A DNA stretch of 64,000 nt from Nipponacmea schrenckii (Eukaryota; Mollusca; Gastropoda; Lottiidae). The DNA lies in the NCBI GenBank assembly GCA_030562195.1, contig CM060199.1, forward strand, positions 32,322,338 to 32,386,337. Direction: 5' to 3'. Below are positions 22,601 to 43,573 of the stretch, in pieces. A program made the translations under genes and the position numbers. Numbering within the stretch: position 1 is the first letter of the stretch; every line of letters starts with the position of its first letter. The notes beneath the pieces are model-generated. The model searched no databases. It saw nothing but the letters and a program-made list of their open reading frames with translations, and had not been told where the DNA came from.

Positions 22601-25139
22601 AGGGGATTTCACTAGAATTAAAAAAAAACAGGTTTGTTGATCTTAACACATTTTTCAAATGTGTTGTTAGGACTACAAGAGTATAACTTGAGATATGAGC
22701 AATTCGAAATCCAAGTACAAATTATATGAAAATATTTACTTACGTTTGTAATAATCTGATTACCAACTACCATATGTGGTGTGGAACTTTTGATTTGAAC
22801 TGCTTCTCTTGCTAACTGTGGAAATATAATGTTAATTTCATCAAGAAGGCTGTTGCAGAAAATGACCTACTATAAATTATGTGAGCATGTGCTCTGTTTA
22901 AAACCATCAAAATCAAGAAAGACACAAAACATGCAAACAGATTCTCTTGTTTTTGATAGCAACCTATTGATCTATTGTCCATCAACAAACTCTCAACCAA
23001 CAATTTCCTATAAAAATATAACCAGACGGCTTTGTTTCTTTTAACTACCTTCAGTAACAAAATATGTAAATATACCAACCTGAGCAAAGAGTTCTTTACA
23101 GAAGAGAACGTTTTGTGCTACTTCTAGTTTTTGTTGCCAATAAGCATCAGATCTAATAACACCTAATCCAGCAGGCATCTTTAATGTTACACTGGTTAAA
23201 TCCATTAAATCTAGAATTCGATAAAACAGTAAGTTAATATTACAATGGTATAAACATAGTCCAGTAAACAACATAAAATGAGATATCTTAGTTTAATACA
23301 TACTGCATCATTTGTTAGTGCTCAACTTTAACTCAGTTTTTAGAATATAAATCTTGTGTGTGATATACAGTACATTTCAATTCGACTACCAAACTATAAT
23401 GTAAACTTTAAGAAAGAATGTCTCTATTTGTCAGAAATTAAAGATCCTTTTTTGAAATATTTAAAATCTAATCTAGAGAGAGAAAAAAACAACTATATTT
23501 TACAAGGATAACAACTTAGGTTCATAAACAATTATGGAATATTACCTGGAACAGACTTGACATCAACTTGTATATAAGCTACACCTTCTAATTCACTGGG
23601 TATCACAACTTCTAATGATCCTCTAGAATGGCTACCATCAATATCTGTTCTTTCTTCTATTACTTTAGTTACTTCAAATGTACCACTTTGAAAGAATCTA
23701 GAACCAGCTGCAAGAAAAACATCTGTTATGATCCAATCATATGATGGCTAATACATTTTGAAAGCCATAAAAAAAATCTTCATGATAAGCAAATAAAGTC
23801 CTGTGATATTAAACTATGTGATAAGCATTGCAATATCCACTTTTCAGAGCAATCTATCTGGTGCAGAGGCCAACCCTGTATATTGATATAATGTGAATCT
23901 ACCTGATTTATAAGTTAAATCTCCCAATATTGATGTTCCAACTTTCTTTAATCTCCAATTCTGTCTTAACTTCAACAATTCAATAAAGTAATCATTTTGA
24001 GCTCTATTAGAATGTTCTGAATGAGACCTTTTCAATCTTTCAGCTCCATTGATTAATACACTCGCAGCCGCAACTAGACCCTATACAAAATTGAATAGAT
24101 ATAAGTTAACAGTGAATTAGTCATGTACCTAAGTACTCATCCGTGTATCAAATAAGGTACCAATATAGACTCATACATGTGTTATCACATCCCTGTCAAT
24201 AAAGTCCATACACCAAGCTTTGGATACAACACAATTACATATTATTTTCATCTGCTAAGTTTTCAATAGTGCTGTTTTTCTTACCCTCTTTTTAGCCAGT
24301 AAAAGCACTGAAGATTTATTTTCTGGCGCTTCATTTGAAACCGGATCAGCCACCATATACCTCTTTTCTTTAATAATATTTAGAACATCAGTTAACACAC
24401 ACATTTCTGTGAATGCTGCCCTGAAAGACACAATATAAGTAAATCAATGATTTTTTTAAGCCTAAGCTTTGTAGTATAGCAAGTTAATCAAAGAAGTAAT
24501 AATTTTTATTAGAGCTTTTATCAAATAAACTGAAATCCTAAAATAATTATCATGGTAAACTTACTTCAACTTATTCCGAACAGAATCCCACGGCCATAAT
24601 GATGGTTGAAAGGATGCCAAAACCTTCTCATCTTCTTCTTCCTTTTCTCCTTCTGATATGGGTTTTCCTTTTTCATCACTTTCATCTTTGTAAAAATCTA
24701 TTTTATGAGCAAGTTTGGTCAAATTTTCTGACATAGACAAAGGTCTGAAAGAATATAATAAAAATAGGCTTATGGCTTTGGTCGAGCTTTGTATAACTAA
24801 GCACTAAAAACAGCCATCCAGCTAGGGGCAGATTCATAACAATGAAGCAATTTATTTTTAAAGTTTTTTTTATTATCTCTAGGCCCCTAATAATAAATGT
24901 AACTTATGTCTTTTCGTGAGACAAAACTAAAACATTTGGCATTTTAGAGACACCATGCTAGTAGCATTTTCATTAGATACTTAAAAACACCGATTTAAAA
25001 GCTGTTTCAAATTTTGTCATTGATTGCCATTCAAAACCAAAACTTACGAAACATAAATCTCTTGTCCATCGAGCTTGACTTCTTGTATTTTATTCTCTAT
25101 AACTGGTTCAACACTGACAGTGACTGAGGGGGCAGCCAT
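19693..25139 (-). CDS. MED17: MED17, Mediator complex subunit 17, complete
   Basis: Scaffold subunit of the Mediator head module, which links transcription activators to RNA polymerase II; nuclear. Exons on the minus strand: 25048-25139, 24565-24744, 24285-24420, 23903-24080, 23546-23707, 23080-23210, 22744-22815, 22513-22572, 22140-22339, 21643-21699, 21241-21372, 20693-20813, 20102-20250, 19693-19909 (with TGA). All junctions are GT-AG and in phase. They yield 628 residues, close to the ~650 of vertebrate MED17. Recognisable family blocks: KLDGQEIYV near the N-terminus, an acidic Glu/Lys stretch, FQPSLWPWDSVRNKLK, AQNDYFIELLKLRQNWRLKK, KLEVAQNVLFCKELFAQ, LEHSLHQLLREVH, KRRRLAGPQ, and DPQITAHWSCLNSSLE in the C-terminal half. 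The start is the only Met ahead of the conserved N-terminal block. PCNX4 is transcribed divergently 1.26 kb away. No missing or broken exon is seen. Confidence 0.96.
19955..20065 (-). repeat. SINE (family A) tRNA-like head fragment in a MED17 intron
   Basis: Read on the minus strand: GGTGGCTCAGTGAGTTAGACG (A-box-like, given to 20 nt in effect) followed by GGTTTCAATCCCGGCAAAGG (B-box-like). The arrangement is identical to that at 1020-1070. Only the head is preserved. It lies between MED17 exons 13 and 14. Confidence 0.65.
20400..20625. repeat. ~19-22-bp minisatellite in a MED17 intron
   Basis: About ten imperfect copies of AAAGCCAATAGATG(T/A)ACA with variable spacing, between MED17 exons 12 and 13. 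It contains no splice sites used by the gene. Confidence 0.7.
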
Positions 25140-26395
25140 TTTGTTTATTTACAACACAGGGACTTGCTAATTTTCAAACCAGATTATGCGTCGGATAACT
25201 CAAAATATCAATTATTGTGACTTCGTCATATGAATTTCTCAATTTCTCGTAGTTCAATCAGGGTTTCGGCTAAAACAATAAGAATTCATACACTAGTCAG
25301 TAATTACAAAAAGGATGTTATAAGTGCCCTTGAAAAGATCTGTTCGATTTAGGCTATGTAATTCAGATTCAGTAGAAGGTCCACATGAATGTAATTCAAT
25401 ATACCGAGGCCCCTGGCCCCGTGTGCTTTAGAAAATTGTTCTTCACTGTACGCTACAAAATTATCTCGTCGCCTGTTGTCATTAAGCCCAATCAAGAAAT
25501 TAACTTTTTTTTTTCTCAAGCCCCTCTGTTCTTTTTTCTTCTTTTAGTATCTGTTTCGTATACTTTTTTTTGCAAAAAATGAATCTGGCAACATATAAAT
25601 GTAGATATTCTGAATCAGTTTTTTCAGAATAAACATTTTTTCTATATTTCGATGAATTTTTGTCTCATTTTGGATGAAACATTTCAAGGTTCGAAAATAG
25701 ACAAGCTAGCTCTAGAAATGCCAAGAATGGAAGCAAAATAAATAGTAATCAATGTCGTTGACGGCCAAACAATGGTATTCCTAATGTATATCTTTCATTG
25801 TTAAAATAAAATTAGGTAATATGTTTATCTTTGTTCTGGTAAATCAAAAATTCATTTAGCAGGAATATTCTATAACTCATAGCAAATATGTGTGTTCAAT
25901 GAAATTCGCAACAACAACAAAAACAGGTCAGAGCAGTTGGTTTTGGTCAAGACAAAGGAAAGGAATAAGGCTTCATTGGCACCATTATTTAGCCTACTTA
26001 AAAGTAGGTCAAAAACTAAATTTGGTTAAAGAGTACCACTGGCACAATTCTGCTTTATTCTGAAAGTTATTTGGAATGAAATAGATTAACATTTATTGTT
26101 ATTCTTCTGTTGATGAGTGTTTTTTTTCTATGAAGAAATTTTCATTTTATTTAAGTCAGTCTTTCAGGTTTGAGTAAATTTATGATTTTGATTTTTTTTC
26201 TCGCTATTTATAATAACAATTGTTGACTTGAAAGATAGCCTAATTATTTCTTTTTTGACCTGAAAGCCATTAAGGTAGGTTTGGTTTTCATTTAGATATC
26301 TAGTAAGCAAAATAGGTAAGCTTAATTAAACTTAATAATTAATTATTTTCTTTTGTAGACAGAATAATTAGATCAGTGAAGAGGAAATATTCATC
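25140..26395. promoter_or_regulatory. Divergent intergenic region of MED17 and PCNX4
   Basis: This 1.26-kb gap separates two genes read in opposite directions, so it should hold both promoters and 5'UTRs. A good acceptor (TTTTCTTTTGTAG, ending at 26358) lies just upstream of the PCNX4 start codon. It suggests a non-coding first exon of PCNX4 further left, whose donor I could not choose. No TATA box was assigned. A 65-codon frame at 25385 is probably chance. Confidence 0.5.
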
Positions 26396-34215
<7,820 letters not shown>

Positions 34216-36360
34216 ACTTACTATTATTTAGGCACTTTTGATCACAAAGTAATGGGTTTTCAATCTTGATCAATTGTTGCCTTATTTCTTTCTTTCATAT
34301 AATATATGGAATTAAAAGTGTAGGGTTTTATTCTCAAAAACTTAAGTAGATTTAGGGTTCAAGTCTTCTAATTGGTCAATCAATAAAATTGTTCGTTAAA
34401 TTGTTAGAATTTATTTAAGTTAAGTTTTGGAGAATAAGGCCCTAGATACACCTGAATATGATGTGCTCTAATACTCACAGTGTTAGATTAAGGAAATTTT
34501 AAATGGAATTTTGGCTGTTGCTAATTGGCATAATTAAACATCTATGCTGTGCCATATTGTGCACATTGCTTTAAAATAGTTATATTACTTTACATTGGTA
34601 TATGTATTAGATAAAGCAAAATTGTCTGCAAAACCTAACTTTCCTTTCCTGGTATAAAATTAAATGTGCCATCTATTTATTTGTGCTTGGGTCCTCTATC
34701 AATAAGGCCTCCTTTCTATTCTTTCCTTCACATTTCATTAATCCTTATCCTCCATTATCTTTGATGTAATTGATTATTTATCCATCTGTAAACCTTCATC
34801 ATCTGTTTATTCCTTTTGCTCAAGTCATTTTCAACCGTCCATAAATACTGCTGTTAATTGCTTTTATCTTGGCCTATCACTAACATATTTATTAGGTTCT
34901 ACATGGTAGAAAATATTTTCCTGATGACATATCATCATAGATATCCAGGATTTCAGGCCATGAACTGTTATTTGCAGCATTCTTTCCTAGATTTGTCAAA
35001 TTGGATCCTTTGAAACTGCTTTATTGTCCATGCAGAATATATGACTCCAAATATCAGATGATTTCTTTCTTTGTAAAAATATGATACCCTAAGTGACAAT
35101 ATACAAAAACTACAAGATATTGCCATAAATTAATATCACAATTTAGTGTTGCATATAATACTAAAATCTATCACCTTTTAAAGATCAAAAACACTTTTGG
35201 TGAAATTCAAAACCTAGTCTAGACAGGATCAATTTATATTGGACTGTTTAAACTGTCTAGATTATTTAACATTCTATTTTAATAAGCTTTAAAAATGAGT
35301 TTCACAAGAATATTGAACAACTACTTAATAATGTATTTATTTATTTTGAATTTTATTTATGTATGTTGTATATATATTTTTAAAATGTTATTTTAGTGCT
35401 GTTACTGGTAAACAAAAGACTATCTCATATCTAAACTTGAGAATTCCATGTTCAATCTAAGTGGAAGTATATTATGATTATGATATGATAACAGGTTGAA
35501 ATTCATGTCAACAATGAATAAAAAACAAGCTTAAAGCTATCATGTCCTAATTAAAATAAATTTATTTTTTTCCCCCTTAAATAATATTAACTGATGTCTA
35601 GGCCCTGTTTTAAAAATCTTTTGATCTACACAGACCGTTGAGGAAGATTTTGAGCATTTTTAAAGAAACATCGACCAGAAGATTATTGAACATGAAAGAT
35701 GAAAGGGATGAAAAAATTCTGGTAGCTTGTGGCAAATTTGAATTTTAAACAATTGCAACAGAATCAATTTGCCAAATTCAAATTTTTAGCATTTCATGTC
35801 AAATCCCCTTTGTAACCAATGAATACTCAATTAAGAGGTTTGGATGTTTTCAAAAATGCCATAACTTTGAGGTTTATAAAGCCTACTTTATTAAACTATT
35901 TGTGAATATATTGAGGTGTAAACTTCAAAGTTATGACATTTCTGACAAGAAGTTCCATTAATATTCAAGTTATAATGTACGTTTTTTATTGTGATAGTAT
36001 TGTCACGATTACTTTTAAATACTTGTATAGTTTATATAACATTTATTATTGATAATGTCTATATACATTGCTGTATAGATGAATATATTAAATATTACTA
36101 AGTAATAATAGTGTTTAGTATTATCAAATGGTCAAATGAGAATTTTATTAAGCCAAGATTCTGGCTGTCAGGGATGCAGATTTGAAAAGCATAATATTGA
36201 TATTTTCAATAATAAATGTTAGATTAAAATATATATGATAAAAACTGTGATATATATGTTTTGTGTTTGTATATTTATGATTATTGGCTCATTATGATTA
36301 ATAATGAAATATCAAAATATTATGACTTGATTTTGTAAAGCTGTGAAATAAAAATATGTG
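34216..36360 (+). other. PCNX4 3'UTR region
   Basis: AT-rich, no open frame. AATAAA signals occur at 35517-35522 and 36347-36352, among others. With the downstream gene's start codon at 36712, the PCNX4 transcript probably ends at one of these. Which is used cannot be told here. Confidence 0.5.
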
Positions 36361-36711
36361 TAATTGTCAAATGTTTTTTTTAGACCTAATAATGATATCT
36401 CAAATTTGCTTATGTTGAGAGAGTATTTACTTTATACTTTAGGTGGTAAATGGAATGCGATTTGGAAGAAAAGCAATCATATAGTACTGATAGTCTTAGA
36501 ATGAAATTCATTTGATGAAATATCCACATACTGTCATACACACACAGGAACATAGTCCTCAATTGCTGTGGTCTGGATCTGTTGGGAGCAGAAAAGAATT
36601 TGCCATTCTGTCTGGAAATTCTAGACTATGTTTACAGGTGGCGCTCAACTTAAAAATACTACAGAGCCATAGAGAGCAAATTTTATGAATTTTGCACAAA
36701 TTTAATGTAAA
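36361..36711 (+). promoter_or_regulatory. Short spacer, PCNX4 3' end to B3GALNT2 start (promoter region)
   Basis: Only about 350 bp separate the last plausible PCNX4 poly(A) signal from the B3GALNT2 start codon, so the B3GALNT2 promoter and 5'UTR must be compact or lie within the PCNX4 3'UTR. No TATA box was assigned. Confidence 0.4.
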
Positions 36712-39700
36712 ATGGGAAGGACATCTTGGGTTGTCATTAGCATTTGTTTGGTTATTTTTGCAATAGATTTTAAGGGCAACATTTTGCTCCCTTTGGTTTC
36801 GCAATTTTGTAAGTAGATTGTTATAATTTTAAGTATGATATTTTGTTGTGCAAAATTTTTGACTCTCACTATTTTATTGCATTATCTGTCAAATATATGC
36901 ATCACGTTAAAGATTAAACATCTTCATCCATTCTAGCCTGTGATAACTATATTGACAGTTGTCAACTAGATTTGGGTTCAGCAATACTAGGCCCTGTTTC
37001 GGGGAGAAGGTGCAGGAGTTTTAAACCTATTTTATTTACCTCAACACTGCCAAACCCTGATATTCAGAGAGATAAATGTAATTATTTGTTCAGTCTTAAC
37101 ATCATTATTTACCTTAACTAGTATGTTCTGTCTGCGAGTCCATCATTGTTTTTTTTTAACAAAACTCATCAAACCATTACACACTGCATGCAACTAAATA
37201 TTTCATGGATCATGAAGTCACGTTATACTAACGATAAGGAGAGTGGCAATTTCGCCAAATATATCACTATCAGGATTTGGCAGATCTGATGTAAAAATAG
37301 ATTTAAAACGATGGAACCTTTAGTAGGGAGGCAAAATTTCCAAATAACACAGCCAAGTTTTTCTGAACCTACTTCAGGTGACCATTGTCCAAATAATAGC
37401 CATTGGGGGCTGGAATTGAGGCAGATGTTTTCTGCTACTATGTTAATATCTGATCAGGGTTCGATTTTTGATGTGTAATATTCTGACTAAGCTCTAGTTT
37501 AAGTTTTGCTATTGGATATCCACAGTGCCAAAAAGAAGCTTAAAAAGCATCCTTGGTGCATATAATTATACAACATGTCGAAAAACTGTTTTCAAATACA
37601 TATGCCACTATTCCACCCTGTTATAGCTCCTGTGAATGATCTTCATTATTATATATGTAAATTAATTTTTCTTCAGTGTCAAAGAAAGAAAAGTTAAAGT
37701 TAGGAGTATGTATAATGTCTGCACGTGAAAACAATGAGCATAGACAAACCATCAGAGAAACTTGGTTAAGTAGGCTAGGAAATAATAGGTAATGAATATT
37801 TTTTATTTGTTAGAAAATGATTTCTGATTGACACTTCAAATATGTTACTTGCTGACTCAGCATATGTTTTAATGCTATGTTTTTGTCATGGATTCTGATG
37901 TTATTAGCAGTCATTTGTATTTTTTTGTATGTAGTACAGTAGAATTGTTTAAGTTTAATCCAAAGCAAATATAGTTAGCCAATTAGCCTTCTAATTAAAA
38001 CAAAATGTACCTGTCAAGTCCATGAAACTTTGTATGAAGCCTTTTTTGTTAATAATAATACCTTTATTCAGGATCTCACAATGAGACATATGAAATATGT
38101 TGACATATATGAAATGTACACTGTTTTTTTAGTAAAGCAGTATTTGTTGTTGGTCAAAGTTGTCCTATACATCCAGAATATAGAGTGGATGTATATGAAT
38201 GTAAGAGATGGAACAGGACATACAGAGGTAAGAAAATAGATTAGTCTCCCTTTATATAGAAATGGTATGAAAATTAGTGCATTTGCATCAATTATCACAA
38301 AATATCAGTTGGTGTCTTAAAAAAAAGTTTCACAAAAATCTTATTCACAAATGCATCATGAAAAAACTGCACACACCTGCTAAACAGTTGGACACAATCT
38401 CTTTGTGTTATCCAAAACTGTTGCTATTGGTGACAATTTATTTTTGGCATTTTCAAAATATATTTCCCTCAGAAGTCTGATAAGTAAGCTTATACATGGT
38501 GAAACATCTTAAGACGGGTGGACAGTGTCCACTGGACACCTTGATTCTATATGGGTTTTATTGAATGGCATAACTTAATTAAGATGCTGTCTGATATTTT
38601 AGCATAAATCACTTTTACCTATGCTATCCTATATTCCTATGTTCTAAATGTCTGATAATTTACATTTTTCTTTTTATTTCTTTTAATTTCTTTTCTGAAA
38701 GATAGTCTGTCTACAAATTTACATCTTTTTTTTGACGCAAAATTTTTTCTATTTGGTTATTGATATATTTGACCCTTTCTGAATATCTCAAAGAGAAAAA
38801 AAAGTAGCACGGAAGTACCAGAATAACATAATTATCTCTAGAACAATAAAGTATTCTTTGAAAACTGCAAATATATGATAGATGAATATTGATTTAGTTA
38901 TGTCAGAGTATGTGATTGCTTTTGTTCTATAGAATGTTGTTTGAACTGCCTACCATTATTTCTGTAAAGCACATGTTATATCTGTAATCAAAACTAAGCA
39001 GATCAATTCCAGACATTTGACATTTCTTGCATGATATTAAAGGCAATCATAATCATGAAATGACATTAAAAGGATATATTTGTCTACTTGTGTATGACAT
39101 GTGTATTAATACTTAAATAGATAAAACACAGAAATTTAAAACATTAAGTTGTCTAATACATAATTGAAAATTATTATGTCTTTCTCTGTAATATTTAATA
39201 AAATATGACAGAATTTAGTTTCTTCTGTCACTGTAATTACATCTTGGAAAAAAAATTGAATAGAAAAGTGGTAGTTTGGTTGACTACCATTTAAAAAAAA
39301 AATATAGTTTATTACTGTCTAACTTTACATTGCATGTTTATAGTCAATTAACATTTACCAGCAAGACAGAATTTCTGGAACCCCTTTTTTTCTTGAATGG
39401 AAGTATATGGATTAAATTAAATTAGATATTATCTGTAAAACTAATGGGTTTCTAAATTATTTGACTGTGGCATGGCATGAGAGGGCTGGGTGCATCGAGT
39501 TGAATAATGAATTTTCACCAACTGGTTCTGTCATCGTACATTTATTGGTTAATAATTGATTCTATTGTAAATTGGTATATTAGTTTCAAAAAGTTCCTGT
39601 CTGAATATGATTTTGCATTGATAAAAGTATGTTCAATTTTACTTATAGTCATAATGTGCATTTTTTTTATTTATTTCAAAGCTTAATATTTCTATCAAAA

Positions 39701-42700
39701 CAAAGTCATTCTAAGATTATTAGTGATCTATAATCTATTTAGTTTGAGAAAAGTATTGTAAATTTCTCTTAGGTTTTTAGTCAAAATTTGCACTTTTATG
39801 TTAGTCTATTTATTTCAAAACTTAATATTTCTATCAAAACAAAGTCATTCTAAGATTATTAGTGATCTTTAATCTATTTAGTTTGACAAAAATTGGTCAA
39901 TTTAGTTAGTTTTGTTTGCAAACTCCTGAATTTTCAATTAATGTAGAATTAAATTGTAAAGTCAGTTGTCAACTCAATTGTGACATTTTATTTTATTTTA
40001 GAAAGAAGAGAGAGTTACTATTTATACAGTAAAAATACCAATCTACCTCAATCACACATGGCTCCTGTAAAAAGACTAGCTATTCAGGTGAGTGTTTGTG
40101 AATGATGAACAAAGTCAGATTCCATGGATCCTGGTTGCCAGCTTCTCCAAGAAACTTGGAAATACAGGAAGAAAGGTATCTTATTCATTGACCCTGAACC
40201 TTACAAGCCTTGTAGGTTCCTAAACTCAGAATTTAGGAGTTAGACCTGGAAAATGATGCTTAAAACTCTCTGATTTGAATGATTATTGGATTTTGATGTA
40301 GCCACAATTGGTTTATGAATATGATAAAAGTCTGGTTTTTCTTCATAACATAGCTATATTTTCATTTCTATAGAAATGTATCCCTTAACATATCTGAAAG
40401 TCTAAATTAAAAAAAATCCAGCCGATAATTTCAAATGCCAAAATTCTTTAAAATGTCAAGGGTAATATTTCAGTTTGTTATGCTTCTTTAGCAAAATAAA
40501 TTTCCAATTGTAGAGGAATAAGTCTCCTATATATTCTGAAGGTTTTATGGGCCCAAATACCAAAACTAGGTCAAATTACTTAATTAACAATTAGTGCTTA
40601 TCGTTTATTATTAACCCTTATAATACAAATTCTATTTGATCAAGTGTATACATAGAAGTAAATCGTATGTTATAGAAATCATGTCAGGTATAGTTATGAT
40701 ATATTGAAAATGAAAATTTAGCGTAATTCTCCTTTAAGCCAAGCTTCAGATGATTAAATCCCTTTAAATAGAAACTGATATAAACCAAGTATAACATCTT
40801 AATCTGAACTAAGCTGTGTAATAATCGGTCAAAGACATCAAGATACTCTTCAATGAAATTTCTTGCCGTGTGTAACATTGCCTTATTATCTTTCTATAAC
40901 TAGATTAATATGAGTTTTCTACATCTTACATTCAATCGGAAAACTTTGACTATTAGGCTTTCCCACCCTCATCTGTTACCCACCACATGTTTCAGATTGT
41001 TGTGTTTCTCAAAACAGTCTTCTAAGCTACATACTAAATTTCCTCAAAATTCCCTGAATGGAAAAGTGTTTTAATTTGCGTAATATGCAAATGCTCATCT
41101 GCCACTAGGGAAAACTCATTGAACAATAAATTTTCTTCCAAGAACCTTATTTACAACATGGAAGTTTCAAAACCATAATTCAGACGCAATGTTGCAGTTA
41201 CCATACAGTTCATGCTTCATACAGGATAGAGATTGATGATGGTCTTATTCATTAGGTAGGACCATTATTTAGGTGATATATTCTTGTAGAATTAGTAAAA
41301 AATTAAATCATTCACTTCAAATCCGTTTTAAACTGAAATTAAATATTCATCAAATTATAGAAAACAAAAACTTCTTTGTGTTTTTGAGAAATGTATTTTT
41401 TCCAATCCGTACAAATAGTCTGATTTAGACATTTAATTTTTTTCTTTATTTTAATAACATTTAATTTTTGTCTGTAATAAAGAGCAAAAATATCTGAAGA
41501 TAAGAAATTATAGAAAGGCCTTTAAAGGCAGATAGTTATTTTATTGTCATCACGATAGAGGCCATTATTAGAAAATTAGAAACATGTTACTGAGAAATGA
41601 GAATTTAATGATAGTGGTAATGTTATTTTTATATCAGAACATATTAGGAATTTTAATAATATCATTTGTTGTGACACATGCTACCAGACCAAAATTACTC
41701 ACTTTTTTAGACATTAAATGTTTTCAGTTGCTCATGGAGATGAATAGAATTGCTACAGATGAATCTGAAATCATTTGCCTCTTTTTAACAAAAAGAATAA
41801 CAATGAATAATAGCGCTGTTCTTCTTTTCTTGTTGAAGTTTGAATATGTTTTTGGAATGATTTGTTCTTTGACATTAGATAAGATTTTTACATAATTATT
41901 GAATTCAATTTGTCACAAAAGTGTGAACGCACTGTACCAAAAAATGTTGACTTCAAGCAAATAGATTGTCCAGATTTAGGAAATTTTATGCTTGCAAATT
42001 GGGTAGGGTTTATCAAATATGTAATTATAATAAATTTGGTTCTATTTTAACTAATTCTGAATTCAACTATCTATATCGCATTTTAGAATCAAAATCTAAT
42101 GGTTGGTCAATAACAATAAAATTTCTTGGCACAGGTGATCACAGCTTTGTTATGACTAACTTGAGTCAAATAGTATATCAAAATATTTCTATTGTTTCCC
42201 TGTTACATGTATTAGCATATCATCATGTAAGTGACTTGGGTAATGGGATATAAAAGTCAAAGTCTTTTAAGAAGCTATTTGGAAAAAATTAACCATGGAT
42301 CTAGTGTTATGATGACAGTGGAAACTATACGAATTGTTTTAGATGTGTCATCATCTAATTTACAACTGATGGGCCTTGTAATTGCAGACTTTGAGTCACG
42401 TTTCTATTATATATTTAAGCACCATGTGTGAAATTATTGGATGGTCTGCTGCTAGTGTTCCTCAGTGAGCTATTTTCAAGTTTTTTTTAATAATTTGAAG
42501 ATAAGACAAAGTGCATATTTCCTGACTTTTAAAAAAAAAATTTCTATTAAGACCTGATGATGATATTATTTCTGGATCGTTAAATATGTAAAAGACAACA
42601 AATGCTGAAAAATGTTTGAAATTTGAGTGAAATAACAGAGACCGGTAACACAGTTTGTCCATAATATTTTATAGTGTTTTTCAACAGCCTGTTATTTTGA

Positions 42701-43573
42701 GAGAAGAACTATTTTTGGCCAGTCATATTCTCTAATATCTTTGAAAATATTTGTCTGGAGACATTGTAGATATTTGTGATAATGACAGATTTGTCAAGTT
42801 ATACATAAGAAATTCCAATAAAGCCATTGTTATAATTATCCTTATAGGAAAGTTATGTTTTTAAACTTTTTTAAACCCAAAAGAAGATTGTCAAAAAAAT
42901 TAAACGGGGGTTAATAACAATGAGAAAGTCTATTTTAAGAAAGCTGTTCAATATTATGCAATTTTAAACATAAATTACTAATTCTGGTGGAAAAATATTT
43001 TTTTTGATGTCCTCATATTCTTGATATATATTTTCCAGGTACTTCATTCTGTGACAGTGAGAAAATTTGGTATTTATGAAGATTTCCTGAGTGATTTTAA
43101 TATACCTTCAATAAGTCTGACTTTATTTGATGGTCTGACAGAGGTAAACTATATTTTTAATAGTTATCTGTGTGAAAAACCATTTTGTTGTATTTTCTGC
43201 AAATATGCTTAATGTTAGTAGCAAACATTAAAATTAATCTTATTCTTCAATAGAATAGGCTTATGCTCTTTGGTCTCAGCCTATTTTTTTTATTATGGTG
43301 CTCTTAATGATGTTCATTAGAAATTGAATGCTTCAGTAGTGAGTTAGATTTTCTGTTGGACAAGGTGTTCTCTACTGGTTCTGAAAGACTTGTGTTGGCT
43401 TTCAACCTCTTCCATCATTTATAAATATACCTTACTTATATTACTAAATATTGAAGAATTGCTCTGTTTGTTTACAGGATGAAATACTAAATGTTAGGTT
43501 TAGTCAAGAAGATAAAGGTGTATTAGAACAAGGGTTTTATTATCAACCAATACAGTCACTCAACTTGCCTAAG
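36712..43573 (+). CDS. B3GALNT2: B3GALNT2, beta-1,3-N-acetylgalactosaminyltransferase 2, first six exons
   Basis: Type II membrane glycosyltransferase (GT31) that in vertebrates adds beta-1,3-GalNAc to GlcNAc on O-mannosyl glycans of dystroglycan. Exons: 36712-36808, 37677-37788, 38133-38227, 40002-40087, 43039-43143, 43478-43573. All are GT-AG and in phase, giving 197 residues. Exon 1 encodes a signal anchor (MGRTSWVVISICLVIFAI) and ends in a strong GTAAGT donor. Its single leftover base completes the first codon of exon 2. Exon 2 has the GT31 motif LGVCIMSARENNEHRQTIRE. Exon 3 starts KAVFVVGQSCP, and exon 6 ends with FYYQPIQSLNLPK, the B3GALNT2-specific stem segment before the catalytic domain. 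The DxD-containing catalytic exons are not found up to 64000, so the following intron is either over 20 kb or carries exons I missed. Exon 1 has no family support beyond phase and topology. Confidence 0.85.
39665..39898. repeat. ~141-bp tandem duplication in a B3GALNT2 intron
   Basis: Two copies, near 39668 and 39810, share CTTAATATTTCTATCAAAAC and AAAGTCATTCTAAGATTATT almost without change. They lie between exons 3 and 4. Confidence 0.8.

Noticed and set aside
22812..23087. 91-codon minus-strand and 71-codon plus-strand frames in MED17
   Set aside because: They fall in the intron between MED17 exons 6 and 7. The true exons on either side use other frames.
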